18,124 bases of DNA, taken from contig JADJAB010000030.1 in the NCBI GenBank assembly GCA_016704435.1, positions 1 through 18,124 on the forward strand, in the 5' to 3' direction. Below the pieces are notes generated by a model. The model was not told the DNA's origin. It saw only the letters and a list, made by a program, of their open reading frames with translations, and did not search any database. The first letter of the stretch is position 1. Each line of letters starts with the position of its first letter. A program made the translations under genes and the position numbers. Positions 1 through 8,312 of this stretch are shown here, piece by piece. The DNA comes from Rhodobacter sp. (GTDB lineage Bacteria > Pseudomonadota > Alphaproteobacteria > Rhodobacterales > Rhodobacteraceae).

Positions 1-766
1 CGATCTCGATGCTGCAATACGGACCGAAAGTGGCGATCCCGCGCATCCTCGACAGCTATGCCGCTTTGGGCATCAGGCAGACCTTCTTCATCCCCGCCTG
101 GTGCATTGAAACCTATCCCGCAGCGGTCGAGGCGATCTTGAAAGGCGGGCATGAGATTGCCCACCACGGCTTTCTGCACGAGCACCCGCGCGAGTTGAGC
201 GACGCGGATGAGGCACATTGGCTGGACCGCGGCATCAGGGTGATCGTCAAGGCGACCGGTCAGCGCCCGCGCGGCTGGCGCGCGCCGCTTTACAACTTCT
301 CGCATCGCTCGGCGGATCTGTTGGCCGCGCGCGGCTTTGTCTATGACGCCTCGCTGATGGGCGACGACCAACCCTACCTTCTGGACTGCGCCGCCGGGCG
401 GCTGGTTGAGTTGCCGTCGCATTGGGGGCTGGATGACTGGCCGCAATATGTGCAGTCGATGGACCTTGACTACATGATGCCGATCCGCGCGCCCGAACAG
501 GGGCTGGCGGCATTTGCTCAGGAATTCGCGGCGACCTATGCCCATGGCGGTCTGTGGGTGCCGGTCGTGCATCCCTTCGCCACCGGGCGGCTTTCGCGTT
601 GGCATGTCTGGCATCGGTTTCTGGAAGGGCTTCGGCGCGCGGCGATGTCTGGTTCGCGCCGATGGAAGAGATCGCCGCGCATGTGCAGACCATGGTGAAG
701 AACGGCCAATGGCAGCCGCGCATCGACCGGCTGCCCTACTACAGCGAACCGGTACGGGTGACGTGA
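1..766 (+). CDS. Polysaccharide deacetylase family protein, 5'-truncated, one frameshift
   Basis: Carbohydrate esterase 4/NodB-fold hydrolase of the cytoplasmic allantoinase (PuuE)-like branch, which acts on small amides or ring compounds rather than cell wall. Visible signs are a reading frame already open at base 3, the segment LGIRQTFFIPAWCIETYP, the metal-site-like GHEIAHHGFLHEHP, and GWRAPLYNFS followed by GFVYDASLMGDD, in the order usual for the family. There is no signal peptide in the part seen. The frame breaks near 634-636, where one G appears missing after CTTCGG. The continuation, with GDVWFAPMEEIAAHVQ and the stop at 764-766, lies in the next forward frame. The start codon lies left of the window. 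It is followed 42 bases later by a small membrane protein and an NCS1 permease, which suggests joint uptake and hydrolysis of a nitrogenous ring compound (inference). Family call is firm; substrate is unknown. Confidence 0.8.
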
Positions 767-808
767 AGACGGCCCGGATCAAACGGGCGGCATAAGGGGA
801 GGAAGGAC

Positions 809-982
809 ATGAACGACACGGAAAAAGCCTGGCAAGTCGAGATCGACCGACGCGCGCGGGTCTACGATGACATCGAGGCGAAAGGCGCCTGGCAGGGCCG
901 GATGACGGCAGCTGACTACCTGGGGCTTCTGGTCCTGGTGGTCGGTCTGGTCGTGGGCTTCTGGGTTTGGGGGGCGTCATGA
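809..982 (+). CDS. Small single-TM membrane protein (57 aa) overlapping the permease start
   Basis: Not a family I can name. The 57-residue protein has a charged N-terminal half (MNDTEKAWQVEIDRRARVYD) and one strongly hydrophobic segment at about residues 37-54 (YLGLLVLVVGLVVGFWVW), then ends in GAS. The ribosome site is excellent: GGGGAGGAAGG ends a few bases before the ATG. Its stop overlaps the next start in the ATGA arrangement (979-982), so it is probably translationally coupled to the NCS1 permease. This resembles small subunits that precede some secondary transporters, but no such partner is known to me for NCS1 carriers. It is intact, unlike its neighbours. An alternative is a membrane anchor unrelated to transport. 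Confidence 0.6.
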   Translation: MNDTEKAWQVEIDRRARVYDDIEAKGAWQGRMTAADYLGLLVLVVGLVVGFWVWGAS

Positions 983-2407
983 GCAGCAAGGAAAACGACT
1001 TCCGGGCCGCCGCCGAACGAGGCGATGCCCCGCTGTTGCCGACCGAACGCCTCTGGGGTTCTGGGAATTCACTTATGCAAACTCGGCGCTGGCGATTGCC
1101 ACCTGGGCGTTTCTGATCGGCGGGGCCGTCGGGCTGTTCGTCGGCCCCAAGGAGGGTATTGCCGCCATCATCATCGGCAACATCATCGGCGTCGTGCTGA
1201 CCTCACTGGCGATCTGCGTTCCGGCCGGCAAATACGGGGCTGAACAGTTCGTCATCCTGCGCAGCCAGTTTGGCACCAACGGCAGCCGTCTGGTCTATTT
1301 CCTGGCCGTGATCTTCCTGACCATGGGCTGGCTGGCGGTGCTGGCGATGATGTTCGGCCGCTCGATCGACGGCATGACCGCGTTGGTCAGCGGCACAGAG
1401 GCATCTCCCACCGGCATCAAGATGGTGATCGCGGCTCTGGGGCGATTCTCCTGACCTGGTTCATCGTCGCCAAGGGGCCGACCTCGATCAAGTTCTTCAA
1501 CATGGTCGTCTCGCCCGGCGCTGGTGCTGTTGATGGGCTGGATGCTGTATCTGATCCTCAGCCAGCACTCGCTTGGCGATCTGCTGGCGATGGCGGCGAT
1601 CGATCCGCCGTTCGAGGACAAGCACCTGAACTTCATCATCGCGATCGAGGTCAACCTGGCCGCCGGGTTCTCCTGGTGGCCCTATATCGGCAACCTCGGC
1701 CGGCTGACCCGGAACGAACGCACCGCCTTCTGGCCCAACATCGTCGGCATCTTCGGCGCCGCGGCTCTGGGCGAGATCGTCGGGCTGTTGGGCGCGGCCG
1801 CGCTGGCCAACAGCGATCCGACGATCTGGATGACCCAGGTCGGCGGTGTCGCGGTCGGCGTGATCGCGCTTGGCTTCGTGGCCTTCGCCAACATCACCTC
1901 GATGGCGAACATCCTCTACACCTCGATCGTCGGGCTGCGGCAGGTCGGCACCGACGGTATCCGCCAGATCAGCTGGGAAGTCCTGCTGTTCCTGTTCTGC
2001 GTGCCGCTCGGTGCTCTTGGTGCTGTTCTACCCCGGCATGTATGATGGCTTTTCATCTTCCTGGTCTGGACCTCGGCGCTGAACTCAGCGCCCCGGCCGG
2101 GATCGGATCGCCGATTACTTCTTCCTGCGCCGCCAAAGGCTTGACCTGGCAGCACTACATGGCCCGGTTGCAAAAGCCCCTACCGCTTTATCGGCGGGTT
2201 CAACCCGATCGGCCTGTTCGCGCTGGCGGTCGGGTTCGTCGTCTACATCGCGGTGTTCAACCCCAGACGCTGGCCAACGCGGCGGCGTTCAAATACCTGA
2301 CCGCGTCGATCCCGTCCTGCCTGGCGGCAGGGCTGGTCCACTATGCCCTGACCCGGATCCTTGCATCCGCCAGGGGCTGGGGGGCCTACCCCGACCGCCG
2401 TCGCTAG
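979..2407 (+). pseudogene. NCS1-family cytosine/purine/allantoin permease, disrupted by multiple single-base indels
   Basis: Nucleobase:cation symporter-1 type inner-membrane carrier. Following the frame shifts gives one continuous product of about 476 residues, a normal length. It has many hydrophobic helices and recognisable segments such as FTYANSALAIATWAFLIGG, SLAICVPAGKYGAEQFVILR, GFSWWPYIGNLGRLTRNER and FKYLTASIPSCLAAG. The indels, by apparent repair, are near 1061 (missing T), 1439 (missing G), 1514 (extra G), 2011 (extra G), 2052 (missing T), 2090-2106 (net one extra), 2178 (missing C) and 2265 (missing C). Almost all fall in or beside short homopolymers, and coding quality between them is undamaged. 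That pattern fits sequencing error at least as well as decay. The start ATG overlaps the stop of the small membrane protein. Substrate cannot be told; cytosine, allantoin and hydantoins are options. Confidence 0.8.
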
Positions 2408-2415
2408 GTGAAAAG

Positions 2416-2440
2416 GGGATGGGGCCCTGCGCCCCATCCC
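2416..2440 (+). terminator. GC-rich hairpin after the NCS1 permease
   Basis: A perfect 10-bp stem, GGGATGGGGC with GCCCCATCCC, closes a 5-base loop nine bases after the permease stop and 37 bases before the GMC oxidoreductase start. No run of T follows, so it may be a weak or Rho-assisted terminator, or an mRNA-stabilising stem, rather than a classical intrinsic terminator. Confidence 0.45.
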
Positions 2441-2477
2441 GAACTCCACGTCACATCAGTTCGGCCGAGGGCGCAAA

Positions 2478-4168
2478 ATGCACGACACATTCGACTATAT
2501 CGTCATCGGTGCCGGATCGGCCGGCTGCGTGCTTGCCAACCGGCTGAGCGAAGATCCGGCCGTATCGGTGCTGGTGCTGGAAACCGGCGGCAGCGACAAG
2601 AGCATCTTCATCCAGATGCCAACGGCCCTGTCGATCCCGATGAACGGCACGAAATACAACTGGCGCTATGAAACCGTGCCGGAACCGGGTCTGGACGGCC
2701 GGCGCGTTCACTGCCCGCGCGGCAAGGTGCTGGGCGGATCATCCTCGATCAACGGGCTGGTCTACATGCGTGGTCACCCGCGCGATTTCGACGAATGGGA
2801 AACCCTGGGCGCCCGTGGCTGGGGCTATGCCAATTGCCTGCCCTATTTCCAGAAGGCCGAAAGCTGGACCGATGGCGGCGACACCTATCGTGGCGGCGAT
2901 GGCCCGCTTGCGACCAATGCGGGCAACCGGATGAAGAACCCGCTGTACGGCGCCTTTGTCGAGGCCGGGCATCAGGCCGGATACATCAAGACCGAAGACC
3001 CGAACGGCTATATGCAGGAAGGCTTTGGCGCGATGCATATGACGGTCAAGAACGGGGTGCGCTGGTCAACCGCCAACGCCTATCTGCGTCCGGCAATGGG
3101 GCGGCCAAACCTGACGGTCATCACCCATGCCATGACCCGGCGCGTCATCCTGCAAGACAAGCGCGCCGTCGGGGTCGAATACGACTGGAACGGCGCGCGA
3201 CATACGACCAATTGCCGGCGCGAGGTTGTGGTTTCGGCCGGGCCCATCGGCTCGCCGCATCTTCTGCAACGCTCTGGCATCGGTCCGGGCGCGGTGCTGG
3301 CCAAGGCCGGAGTCGAGGTACTGCACGACCTGCCCGGTGTCGGCGAGAACCTGCAGGACCACGCCGAGGTCTATATCCAGTATGCCTGCAAGGAGCCGAT
3401 CACCCTGAACGGCAAGATGGGGCTGTTGTCAAAGTTCCTGATCGGGGCCGAATGGTTCTTCTTCAAGCGCGGTCTGGGCGTCAGCAACCATTTCGAATCC
3501 GGTGGCTTCATCCGCTCGGATGCGTCGCTGGAATGGCCCGACATCCAGTTCCACTTCCTGCCCGCAGCGATGCGCTATGACGGCAAGAAGCCGCTTAAGG
3601 GGGCATGGCTTCATGGTGCTGACCGGGCCGAACAAACCCAAAGAGCCGCGGATACGTCCGCCTGCGCTCCGCCGATCCGGCAGAGCATCCCGATATCCTG
3701 TTCAACTACCTGGACCGCACGGAAGACCGCGAAGGCTTTCGCCGCTGCCTGCGGCTGACCCGCGAGATCATCGCCCAACCGGCGATGGACTGTTTCCGCG
3801 CCGAAGAGATCGCGCCCGGCAAGGATGTGCAAACCGATGACGAGATCGACGCCTTCGTGCGCCAGACGCTGGAAAGCACCTACCATCCCTGCGGCACCTG
3901 CCGGATGGGCGAAGACGCCATGGCGGTGGTCGACAGCGAGTTGCGCGTTCGTGGCATCGACGGTCTGCGGGTCGTTGACAGCTCGGTCTTTCCGACCGAA
4001 CCCAACGCCAACCTGAACGCGCCGACGATCATGCTGGCCGAACGCGCCAGCGACATGCTGCGCGACCGGACGTTGCTACCCGCTTCCAATGCGGAGGTCG
4101 GCTACGCCCCGGCACCGGCAAGGCCCAACGCAGTGCAGCGCCGATGCGCAGAGTTTGAACCCGGATAG
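2478..4168 (+). CDS. GMC family oxidoreductase (choline dehydrogenase-like), two frameshifts
   Basis: FAD-dependent alcohol oxidase/dehydrogenase; the closest resemblance is bacterial choline dehydrogenase (BetA type, choline to betaine aldehyde), but other alcohols are possible. The FAD-binding motif IGAGSAG lies at residues 10-16. GMC signature 1 is at GKVLGGSSSINGLVYMRGHP and signature 2 at SAGPIGSPHLLQRSGIGPG. The active-site His lies in STYHPCGTCRMG (about residue 469) and the partner Asn in PNANLNAPTIM. The frame breaks twice: an extra G in the run at 3599-3603, and an extra A at 3640-3642. Repairing both gives 562 residues, a typical length. The start at 2478 begins the FAD motif in the normal place; no strong Shine-Dalgarno is seen (GAGGGCGCAAA precedes it). 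The last 20 or so residues after VGYAP do not look like the family C-terminus, and IS-related DNA begins there. Confidence 0.85.
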
Positions 4169-4540
4169 GGTTTCGCACGGTTCGACAGGGTTCTGATGAC
4201 GTGACCGCTCCTCGGCGGCATCGATGTTTGAGCTGCGCCAGATCTCTCGGACAGGTTTCCGGCTGATCCAGGGTCAGGGCCCATTGATCTTGCATTGCAG
4301 GCGCGATTCCGGTTCCGCAGGAAGGCTGCTTGATGAGCAACCTCTTCTGACTGACGGAGGCGCGGGTCGCGCTGCGTCGGACGCCAGGCCGACGACAATC
4401 ATGATCCGCTCTCGTTGTCTGCCGTGCAATCAACTGCCGGGCAATGGATGCGACCTGCTTCAAAGCGCAAAGCAATGCGACCAGCCTGCGGTCGGAAAAG
4501 CGGGGCCCGACGACCGGCGAGGACTTTGCTTTCCTTCGAC
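4169..4540. other. No convincing gene; probable IS-derived or junction DNA
   Basis: About 370 bases between the GMC gene and the stop of the IS6 transposase fragment. Open frames exist on both strands, but none has family motifs and their composition is Arg/Ser-rich, typical of chance frames in GC-rich DNA. The stretch includes one copy of the conserved-end hairpin repeat (4408-4447). A GGGTTCTG string near 4188 loosely resembles an IS6-type terminal repeat but is not a reliable match. Confidence 0.5.
4408..4447 (+). repeat. Conserved-end hairpin repeat, copy 1 (divergent)
   Basis: Reads GCTCTC, then 20 variable bases, then CTGCCGGGCAATGG. The two ends match the copies at 4704-4742 and 7783-7822. 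Self-complementarity in the centre is weak here (GTTG/CAAC only). It lies in non-coding DNA next to the IS6 fragment. Confidence 0.45.
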
Positions 4541-4990
4541 TATGCGGCCGGAGCTGCAAGTCGTAGGAACCGACGGGCTTGATGCGGCAGCTGGCCTTTG
4601 CGGATCATGTTCCTGCTTCGATGCCCTTAAGCGTTGCCGAAGCTGAAACGAAGGACTTGACCCCGGGCATCGGTCGACTCGATTTCTTGATGGTGCGGTG
4701 GTCCATTACCCGGCAGGGGTTTGCCTTCAAACCGCGAGAGGGCTGTTCCACCAGGTTGTTGAGGAATTCGATCGTCACCATCTCGATCGGGATCGGGCAG
4801 CCGAAGCGCTTCAGCATGCCGTTGATCGTGGTGATGCCGGCCGTGTTGGCACCACTCTTGTCGATGACGATCTTCCGGGGCAAGCCATTCACTTCCAGTG
4901 CACGGGCGAAGAATCTGGTCGCAGCAGACTTGTTTCGGCGCTTGGGCAGCATGAAATCCAGCGGTTTGCCAAACTTGTCGACCGCTCGGT
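4541..4990 (-). pseudogene. IS6-family transposase, C-terminal half only
   Basis: DDE transposase fragment. The frame begins at the IS21 boundary with RAVDKFGKPLDFML and continues through IVIDKSGANTAG (second catalytic Asp region) and FLNNLVEQ (catalytic Glu). The N-terminal half, with the first Asp and the DNA-binding region, is absent. Two further lesions are visible. A 39-bp insertion (4704-4742) splits the conserved E-Q-D-H-R block. A missing base near 4606 shifts the frame, after which MIRKGQLPHQARRF continues to a TAG at about 4541. The fragment cannot encode an active enzyme. The IS21 element abuts it exactly at 4990/4991. Confidence 0.8.
4704..4742 (-). repeat. Conserved-end hairpin repeat, copy 2, inserted in the IS6 transposase
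   Basis: On the minus strand it reads CCCTCTC, a 19-base centre, then CTGCCGGGTAATG. The centre contains the perfect stem GGTTTG/CAAACC (4718-4733, 4-base loop). It adds 13 residues (PSRGLKANPCRVM) between E-Q and D-H-R, a motif that is contiguous in IS6-family transposases, so it reads as an insertion. Confidence 0.6.
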
Positions 4991-5060
4991 TGCGCATTCC
5001 GACGCATTCGGTCGGCTGTTCCGACAACATCCGGTCAGTCATTCCGGGGTATCCGGTCAC
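4991..5060 (+). repeat. IS21 left terminal inverted repeat region
   Basis: Outer TGCGCATTCCG, then repeats centred on TTCGGTCGG and ATCCGGTCA, ending with ATTCCGGGGTATCCGGTCAC (5041-5060). The inner 30 bases match the complement of 7482-7511 at 27 of 30 positions. Confidence 0.75.
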
Positions 5061-5096
5061 CTGAGGATCGTTGCCGCGTGGGCATGGTTTTTGATG

Positions 5097-5861
5097 TCAG
5101 GCCGGGCAGCCTTCGTCAACTTTTTCGGTGGGGTCGGTGGAGCGCCGCATGGAATGACCGTCGAGTTCGAAGCGGTAAGCGTTGTGGACCAGGCGGTCGA
5201 GGATGGCATCGGCGAATGTGGGTTCGTCGATGACGTCGTGCCATGCGGTAACCGGGAGCTGGCTGGTGATCAGGATCGAGCCTCGCTCGTGGCGGTCCTC
5301 GACGATTTCCATGAGGTCCCGTCGCTGACCGGCGGTCAGACGATCCGGACCCCAGTCGTCCAGTATGAGCAAGTCCACTTTCACGAGGGATCGGAACAGG
5401 CGTGGAAAGCGTCCGTCGCCATGGGCCAGTTCGAGATCGGCGAACAGACGGGGCAACCGCTGGTAGATGACAGTGCAGTTGTCGCGGCAGGCTTTTTGCC
5501 CCAGCGCGCAGGCGATCCAGGTCTTTCCGACGCCGCAGGGACCGGTGATCATCAGGTTGCGGGCGTCTTTGATCCAGCGGCCGGTGGCGAGTTGCTGGAA
5601 CAGGGCCCGGTCCAGTTTACGCGGTGTGCGGAAGTCGACATCCTCAATAGCCGCCCCGATGTGGCGCAGTTTTGCCGCTCGCATGCGGGTCTGGAACCGC
5701 CGGGTGTCGCGACTGGCGACTTCGCGGTCGACCAGAAGGCCGAGCCATTCGGCGTGGCTCAGCTCCACGGTGGCGTCTTGCGCCTGCAAGTCGATGAATG
5801 CCTCGGCCATGCCGTCGAGCTTCATCTGGCGGAGCAGGTCCAGGGTGGGGTGGGTCAACAT
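5097..5861 (-). CDS. istB: IS21 transposition helper ATPase IstB
   Basis: AAA+ ATPase that loads on target DNA and delivers it to the IstA transposase; cytoplasmic. It has Walker A GPCGVGKT at residues 107-114, Walker B LLILDDWG at about 164-171, sensor-like SILITSQLP further on, and the usual N-terminus MLTHPTLDLLRQMKLDGMAEAF. I chose the ATG at 5861 over an upstream TTG at 5876 because AAAGGAC lies at proper spacing before it and family members start at this point. The 254-residue length is typical. It lies 11 bases after the istA stop. No lesion is seen. Confidence 0.93.
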   Translation of the reverse strand: MLTHPTLDLLRQMKLDGMAEAFIDLQAQDATVELSHAEWLGLLVDREVASRDTRRFQTRMRAAKLRHIGAAIEDVDFRTPRKLDRALFQQLATGRWIKDARNLMITGPCGVGKTWIACALGQKACRDNCTVIYQRLPRLFADLELAHGDGRFPRLFRSLVKVDLLILDDWGPDRLTAGQRRDLMEIVEDRHERGSILITSQLPVTAWHDVIDEPTFADAILDRLVHNAYRFELDGHSMRRSTDPTEKVDEGCPA

Positions 5862-5872
5862 CGTTTGTCCTT

Positions 5873-7402
5873 TCAATGGAAGTAACCGGGGCCGCGGATA
5901 TTGCCATGCTGGATCGCGGGCCCGTCCGCGGCCGGTTCGGGCCGTTTGCGATGGAGGTTGTTCTTCAGGATCGAATTGACCGAGGAATAGGACCGCGCCC
6001 CGATCATGAGCGCCCGCTCGCAGGCTGCTTCCAGCGCCTCGGGGCCGTGCGGTTTGGCCAGGCGCATGATGCCGAGGCAGGAGCGGAACCCCTGCTCGGG
6101 GTGGCTGCGGTCGCGCAGGATTACCTCAACCAGCGTCGCGGTATTGGGCCCGATCTTCGCAGCCCAGTTCTTCAGCCGCTCGGGCGACCATTCGGAGTGG
6201 CGCCGATGGCTGGCCGGCATGTGATCGGCGATGGTGGTGTGCTTGCGATTGGACGAGGTCCTGGCGTGGGCGGCGACACGTTTGCCGTGGTGGAAAATCT
6301 CGACCGTCCGCGCCGTGAGTCGGACCCAGACCTTCTCCCGCAGCAGGCTGTGCGGGGCCGAGTAGTAATGCTTGTCCACCTCGACGTGGTAATCGAGGCC
6401 GACAGTGCACTGCTTCCATTCAGAGAAAACGTAGGGCTCCGCGGGCGAGGACCGCAGGGCGGATCGCTCGACCTGATTGAACAGGTCCCGGCGGCTGGCG
6501 CCGAGATGCCGGGTCACCCGGTCGTTCAGCCGGTCAAGGAGGACGCGGATGGCGGCGTTCAATTCCGCCAACGAGAAGAACCGCTGGTTGCGCAGGCGCG
6601 CCGCGATCCAGCGCTCTGCGATCTGGACGGCGACTTCCACCTTCGCCTTGTCGCGGGGCTTGCGCGGTCGGGCCGGCACGACTGCCGTGCCGTAATGCGC
6701 GGCCATGTCGGCGTAGGTCCGGTTCACTGCCGGTTCATAAAAGCAGGCCTTGGTCACGCCGGACTTCAGGTTGTCGCATACCACCTGCGCCGGGACGCCG
6801 CCGAAGTAGCTGAACGCCCGGCAATGCGCGCCGATCCAGTCTGACAGGCTCTGGCTCCAGCTTGCCTCGGCATAGGTCAGGTTCGAGGCCCCCAGCGTGG
6901 CCACGAACAACTGCGCCTGACGAACCTCGCCAGTTGCCGCGTCAATGACGGCCAGCATGGTGCCGGCGTAATCAACGAAGACCCGTTCACCGGCAACATG
7001 GTGCTGGCGCATCACTGGCGTCAGGCGCCCTGTCCAGCGGCGGTGGAGATCGCAGAACCGGCTGTATCCATAGCCTTCCGGATGAACGGCGCGGTATTCC
7101 TCCCACAGCAGGGACAGCGTCACGCCCGGGCGCTTGAGCTCGCGGTGGATCGCCGGCCAATCCGGTTGCGCCTCGACAAGCCGGATGGCGCCACCGATCG
7201 GATGAAACAGCAGCGCTTCCAACGCGGCGTCCGTCATCTCCGCTGCAAGCGGCCACGTGAGCGCGGCCCGTTCAATCCGCTTCAGATACTCACTGGCGGT
7301 GCTCTGCCCGACACCAAGGCTCGTCGCGATCTTCCGGGTCGACAATCCGCTGGCGTGAAGCCGCAGCGCTTCTCTGATCTTCCGCATCGTCAGTCTCTTC
7401 AT
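5873..7402 (-). CDS. istA: IS21 family transposase IstA
   Basis: DDE-type transposase that cuts and joins the element ends. It has an N-terminal helix-turn-helix (about residues 5-45, with LSTRKIATSLGVGQSTASEY), then the catalytic core with Asp in VFVDYAG (144), Asp in VVCDNLKSGV (210) and Glu in DKAKVEVAV (256), and a C-terminal beta-barrel region. At 509 residues it is normal length and all three acidic residues are present. It starts with ATG at 7402, about 80 bases inside the inner edge of the right terminal repeats. It is intact and followed directly by istB. Confidence 0.93.
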   Translation of the reverse strand: MKRLTMRKIREALRLHASGLSTRKIATSLGVGQSTASEYLKRIERAALTWPLAAEMTDAALEALLFHPIGGAIRLVEAQPDWPAIHRELKRPGVTLSLLWEEYRAVHPEGYGYSRFCDLHRRWTGRLTPVMRQHHVAGERVFVDYAGTMLAVIDAATGEVRQAQLFVATLGASNLTYAEASWSQSLSDWIGAHCRAFSYFGGVPAQVVCDNLKSGVTKACFYEPAVNRTYADMAAHYGTAVVPARPRKPRDKAKVEVAVQIAERWIAARLRNQRFFSLAELNAAIRVLLDRLNDRVTRHLGASRRDLFNQVERSALRSSPAEPYVFSEWKQCTVGLDYHVEVDKHYYSAPHSLLREKVWVRLTARTVEIFHHGKRVAAHARTSSNRKHTTIADHMPASHRRHSEWSPERLKNWAAKIGPNTATLVEVILRDRSHPEQGFRSCLGIMRLAKPHGPEALEAACERALMIGARSYSSVNSILKNNLHRKRPEPAADGPAIQHGNIRGPGYFH

Positions 7403-7481
7403 GGGGCCGCCTGCTCTGTTTGAAAGAGCAAGCGTAGCCCGCCGCAGGACTGCCCAGCAGCGTCAGAACCTCACCCCGAAA

Positions 7482-7577
7482 GGGTGACCGGATACCCCGG
7501 AATCGGTGACCGGATCAGATTGGAATCCCCGACCGGATCAAATCGGAATCCCCGACCGGATCACCCCGGAATGCGCA
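7482..7577 (-). repeat. IS21 right terminal repeat region with iterated 23-bp units
   Basis: Contains two near-identical 23-bp units beginning GACCGGATCA and ending GGAATCCCC, a third GACCGGATCA unit that runs into the outer end CGGAATGCGCA, and the inner block GTGACCGGATACCCCGGAAT. It has one more repeat unit than the left end. Such arrays are transposase-binding sites in IS21 elements. Confidence 0.75.
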
Positions 7578-8029
7578 GCCCGTCCGTCAGCGCGTCGCTG
7601 ACGAAATCCAGGCTCCATCGGATGGTCGGGGCATCCGGCACCAGCATCGGTCGCCTTGTCCCCAATGCCCGCTTGCGGCCGCCCCTGCGGCGCACCTGCA
7701 GCCGTTCTTTTCGATAGAGCCGCCGCAGCTTCTTGAGGTTCATCACGATCCCCTGCCGCTCCAGCATCACATGGATGCGCCGCCCTCTCATCGATACTTC
7801 GTATCGACTGCCGGGCAACGGGATAGCCGAACCGCCGCCGTTCGCCCGCCACCGCCTTCATCGCGGCCCTTGCTTCGGAATCGTCCGATCGGACGCTGAG
7901 ATACCGCACGCTCGACCGGTCCACAGCCAAAGCCTGACACGCCCGACGCTGGCTCACACCATGCGTCGCACAAGCCTGGGCCACCGCCTCCCGTCTGACG
8001 CCGGGGCTACCATTTTCTTGCCGCGACAT
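7578..8029 (-). pseudogene. IS3-family transposase OrfB, truncated and disrupted
   Basis: Catalytic-subunit fragment of an IS3-type element. It begins MSRQENGSPGVRREAVA, carries HGVSQRRACQALAVDRSS (helix-turn-helix region), AVAGERRRFGY, then after a frame change RRIHVMLERQGIVMNLKKL, LQVRRRGGRKRALGTRR and IRWSLDFVSDALTDG (first catalytic Asp). Homology stops at the IS21 end at 7578, so most of the DDE core is missing. A 40-bp hairpin insertion (7783-7822) splits FGY from RRIHVM and shifts the frame. Not functional. Confidence 0.85.
7783..7822 (+). repeat. Conserved-end hairpin repeat, copy 3, inserted in IS3 OrfB
   Basis: Reads CCCTCTC, an 18-base centre, then CTGCCGGGCAACGGG. The centre holds the perfect stem TCGATAC/GTATCGA with loop TTC (7791-7807). 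It interrupts the F-G-Y-R-R block that is continuous in IS3 OrfB proteins. Confidence 0.6.
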
Positions 8030-8039
8030 CCTTCAGGAT

Positions 8040-8070
8040 CGCGCTCGACATTGTCCTCGGACCAATGGCG
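8040..8070 (+). repeat. 31-bp repeat, copy A, in IS3 OrfA
   Basis: Shares about 28 of 31 positions, with two one-base gaps, with 8182-8212. The common core is TCGACATTGTC, then CTCGG, then CCAATGGCG. It interrupts the join between AEAMLE and ILKDVAA of OrfA. GACAAGG on the right can pair with the TTGTCC inside it. Confidence 0.55.
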
Positions 8071-8181
8071 GACAAGGTCTCGCTCCAGCATCGCTTCGGC
8101 CAGCAGCTTCTTCAGCTTGCCGTTCTCGTCTTCAAGGGCGCCCAGCCTCCGAGCGTCCGACACTTCGAGACCGCCATACTT

Positions 8182-8212
8182 CGCGTCGACATTGTCTCTC
8201 GGGCCAATGGCG
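8182..8212 (+). repeat. 31-bp repeat, copy B, in IS3 OrfA
   Basis: Second copy of the 8040-8070 repeat. It interrupts the ATFY-to-KYGG join of OrfA. Together with its right flank it has long arms, GTCGACATTG at 8186-8195 and CAATGATCGAC at 8216-8226, complementary except for one bulged base. Confidence 0.55.
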
Positions 8213-8312
8213 TTCCAATGATCGACTATCTGTAGAAGGTCGCCGTGCTCACGCCATGCTTCCGGCAGACTTCGGCGCTCGGCATCCCGGCCTCCTGTTC
8301 CTTCAGCATCGC

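Larger units (their letters stand above)
4991..7577 (-). mobile_element. IS21-family insertion sequence, structurally complete (2587 bp)
   Basis: Both ends begin TGCGCATTCCG (left, 4991) and its complement CGGAATGCGCA (right, ending 7577). They are followed inward by iterated copies of a CCGGTC-containing repeat, the multiple transposase-binding arrangement known for IS21 ends. Between them are an intact istA and istB on the minus strand. I see no target-site duplication: the left flank ends CTCGGT and the right flank begins GCCCGT. The left flank is an IS6 fragment and the right flank an IS3 fragment, so the flanks were rearranged after insertion, or the element moved by replicon fusion or recombination. 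Confidence 0.85.
8007..8309 (-). pseudogene. IS3-family OrfA remnant with inserted repeats
   Basis: Small DNA-binding subunit of the IS3 transposase. Recognisable pieces are MLKEQEAGMPSAEVCRKHG and STATFY, then after an insertion KYGGLEVSDARRLGALEDEN and KLKKLLAEAMLE, and after another insertion ILKDVAARKW with TAG at 8007-8009. A stop (TAG, directly after the TTCTACAGA that follows STATF) and two insertions of about 37 bp disrupt it. The first residues are missing upstream of 8309, where a hairpin repeat sits at the boundary. It overlaps the OrfB start in the usual IS3 manner. Confidence 0.75.

Noticed and set aside
772..788. GCCCG/CGGGC hairpin after the deacetylase
   Set aside because: Only five base pairs with a 7-base loop and no T-run; expected by chance in GC-rich DNA.
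4029..4559. 176-residue minus-strand frame between the GMC gene and the IS6 fragment
   Set aside because: Overlaps the GMC 3' end, is Arg-rich, and has no motif; likely a chance frame.
5798..6844. Plus-strand 348-residue frame opposite istA
   Set aside because: IstA on the minus strand has all catalytic residues in order; the opposite frame shows nothing.
7500..7577. CRISPR-like direct repeats
   Set aside because: Only two to three 23-bp units with no spacers of regular length; they match the left end in inverted form and are IS21 terminal binding sites.
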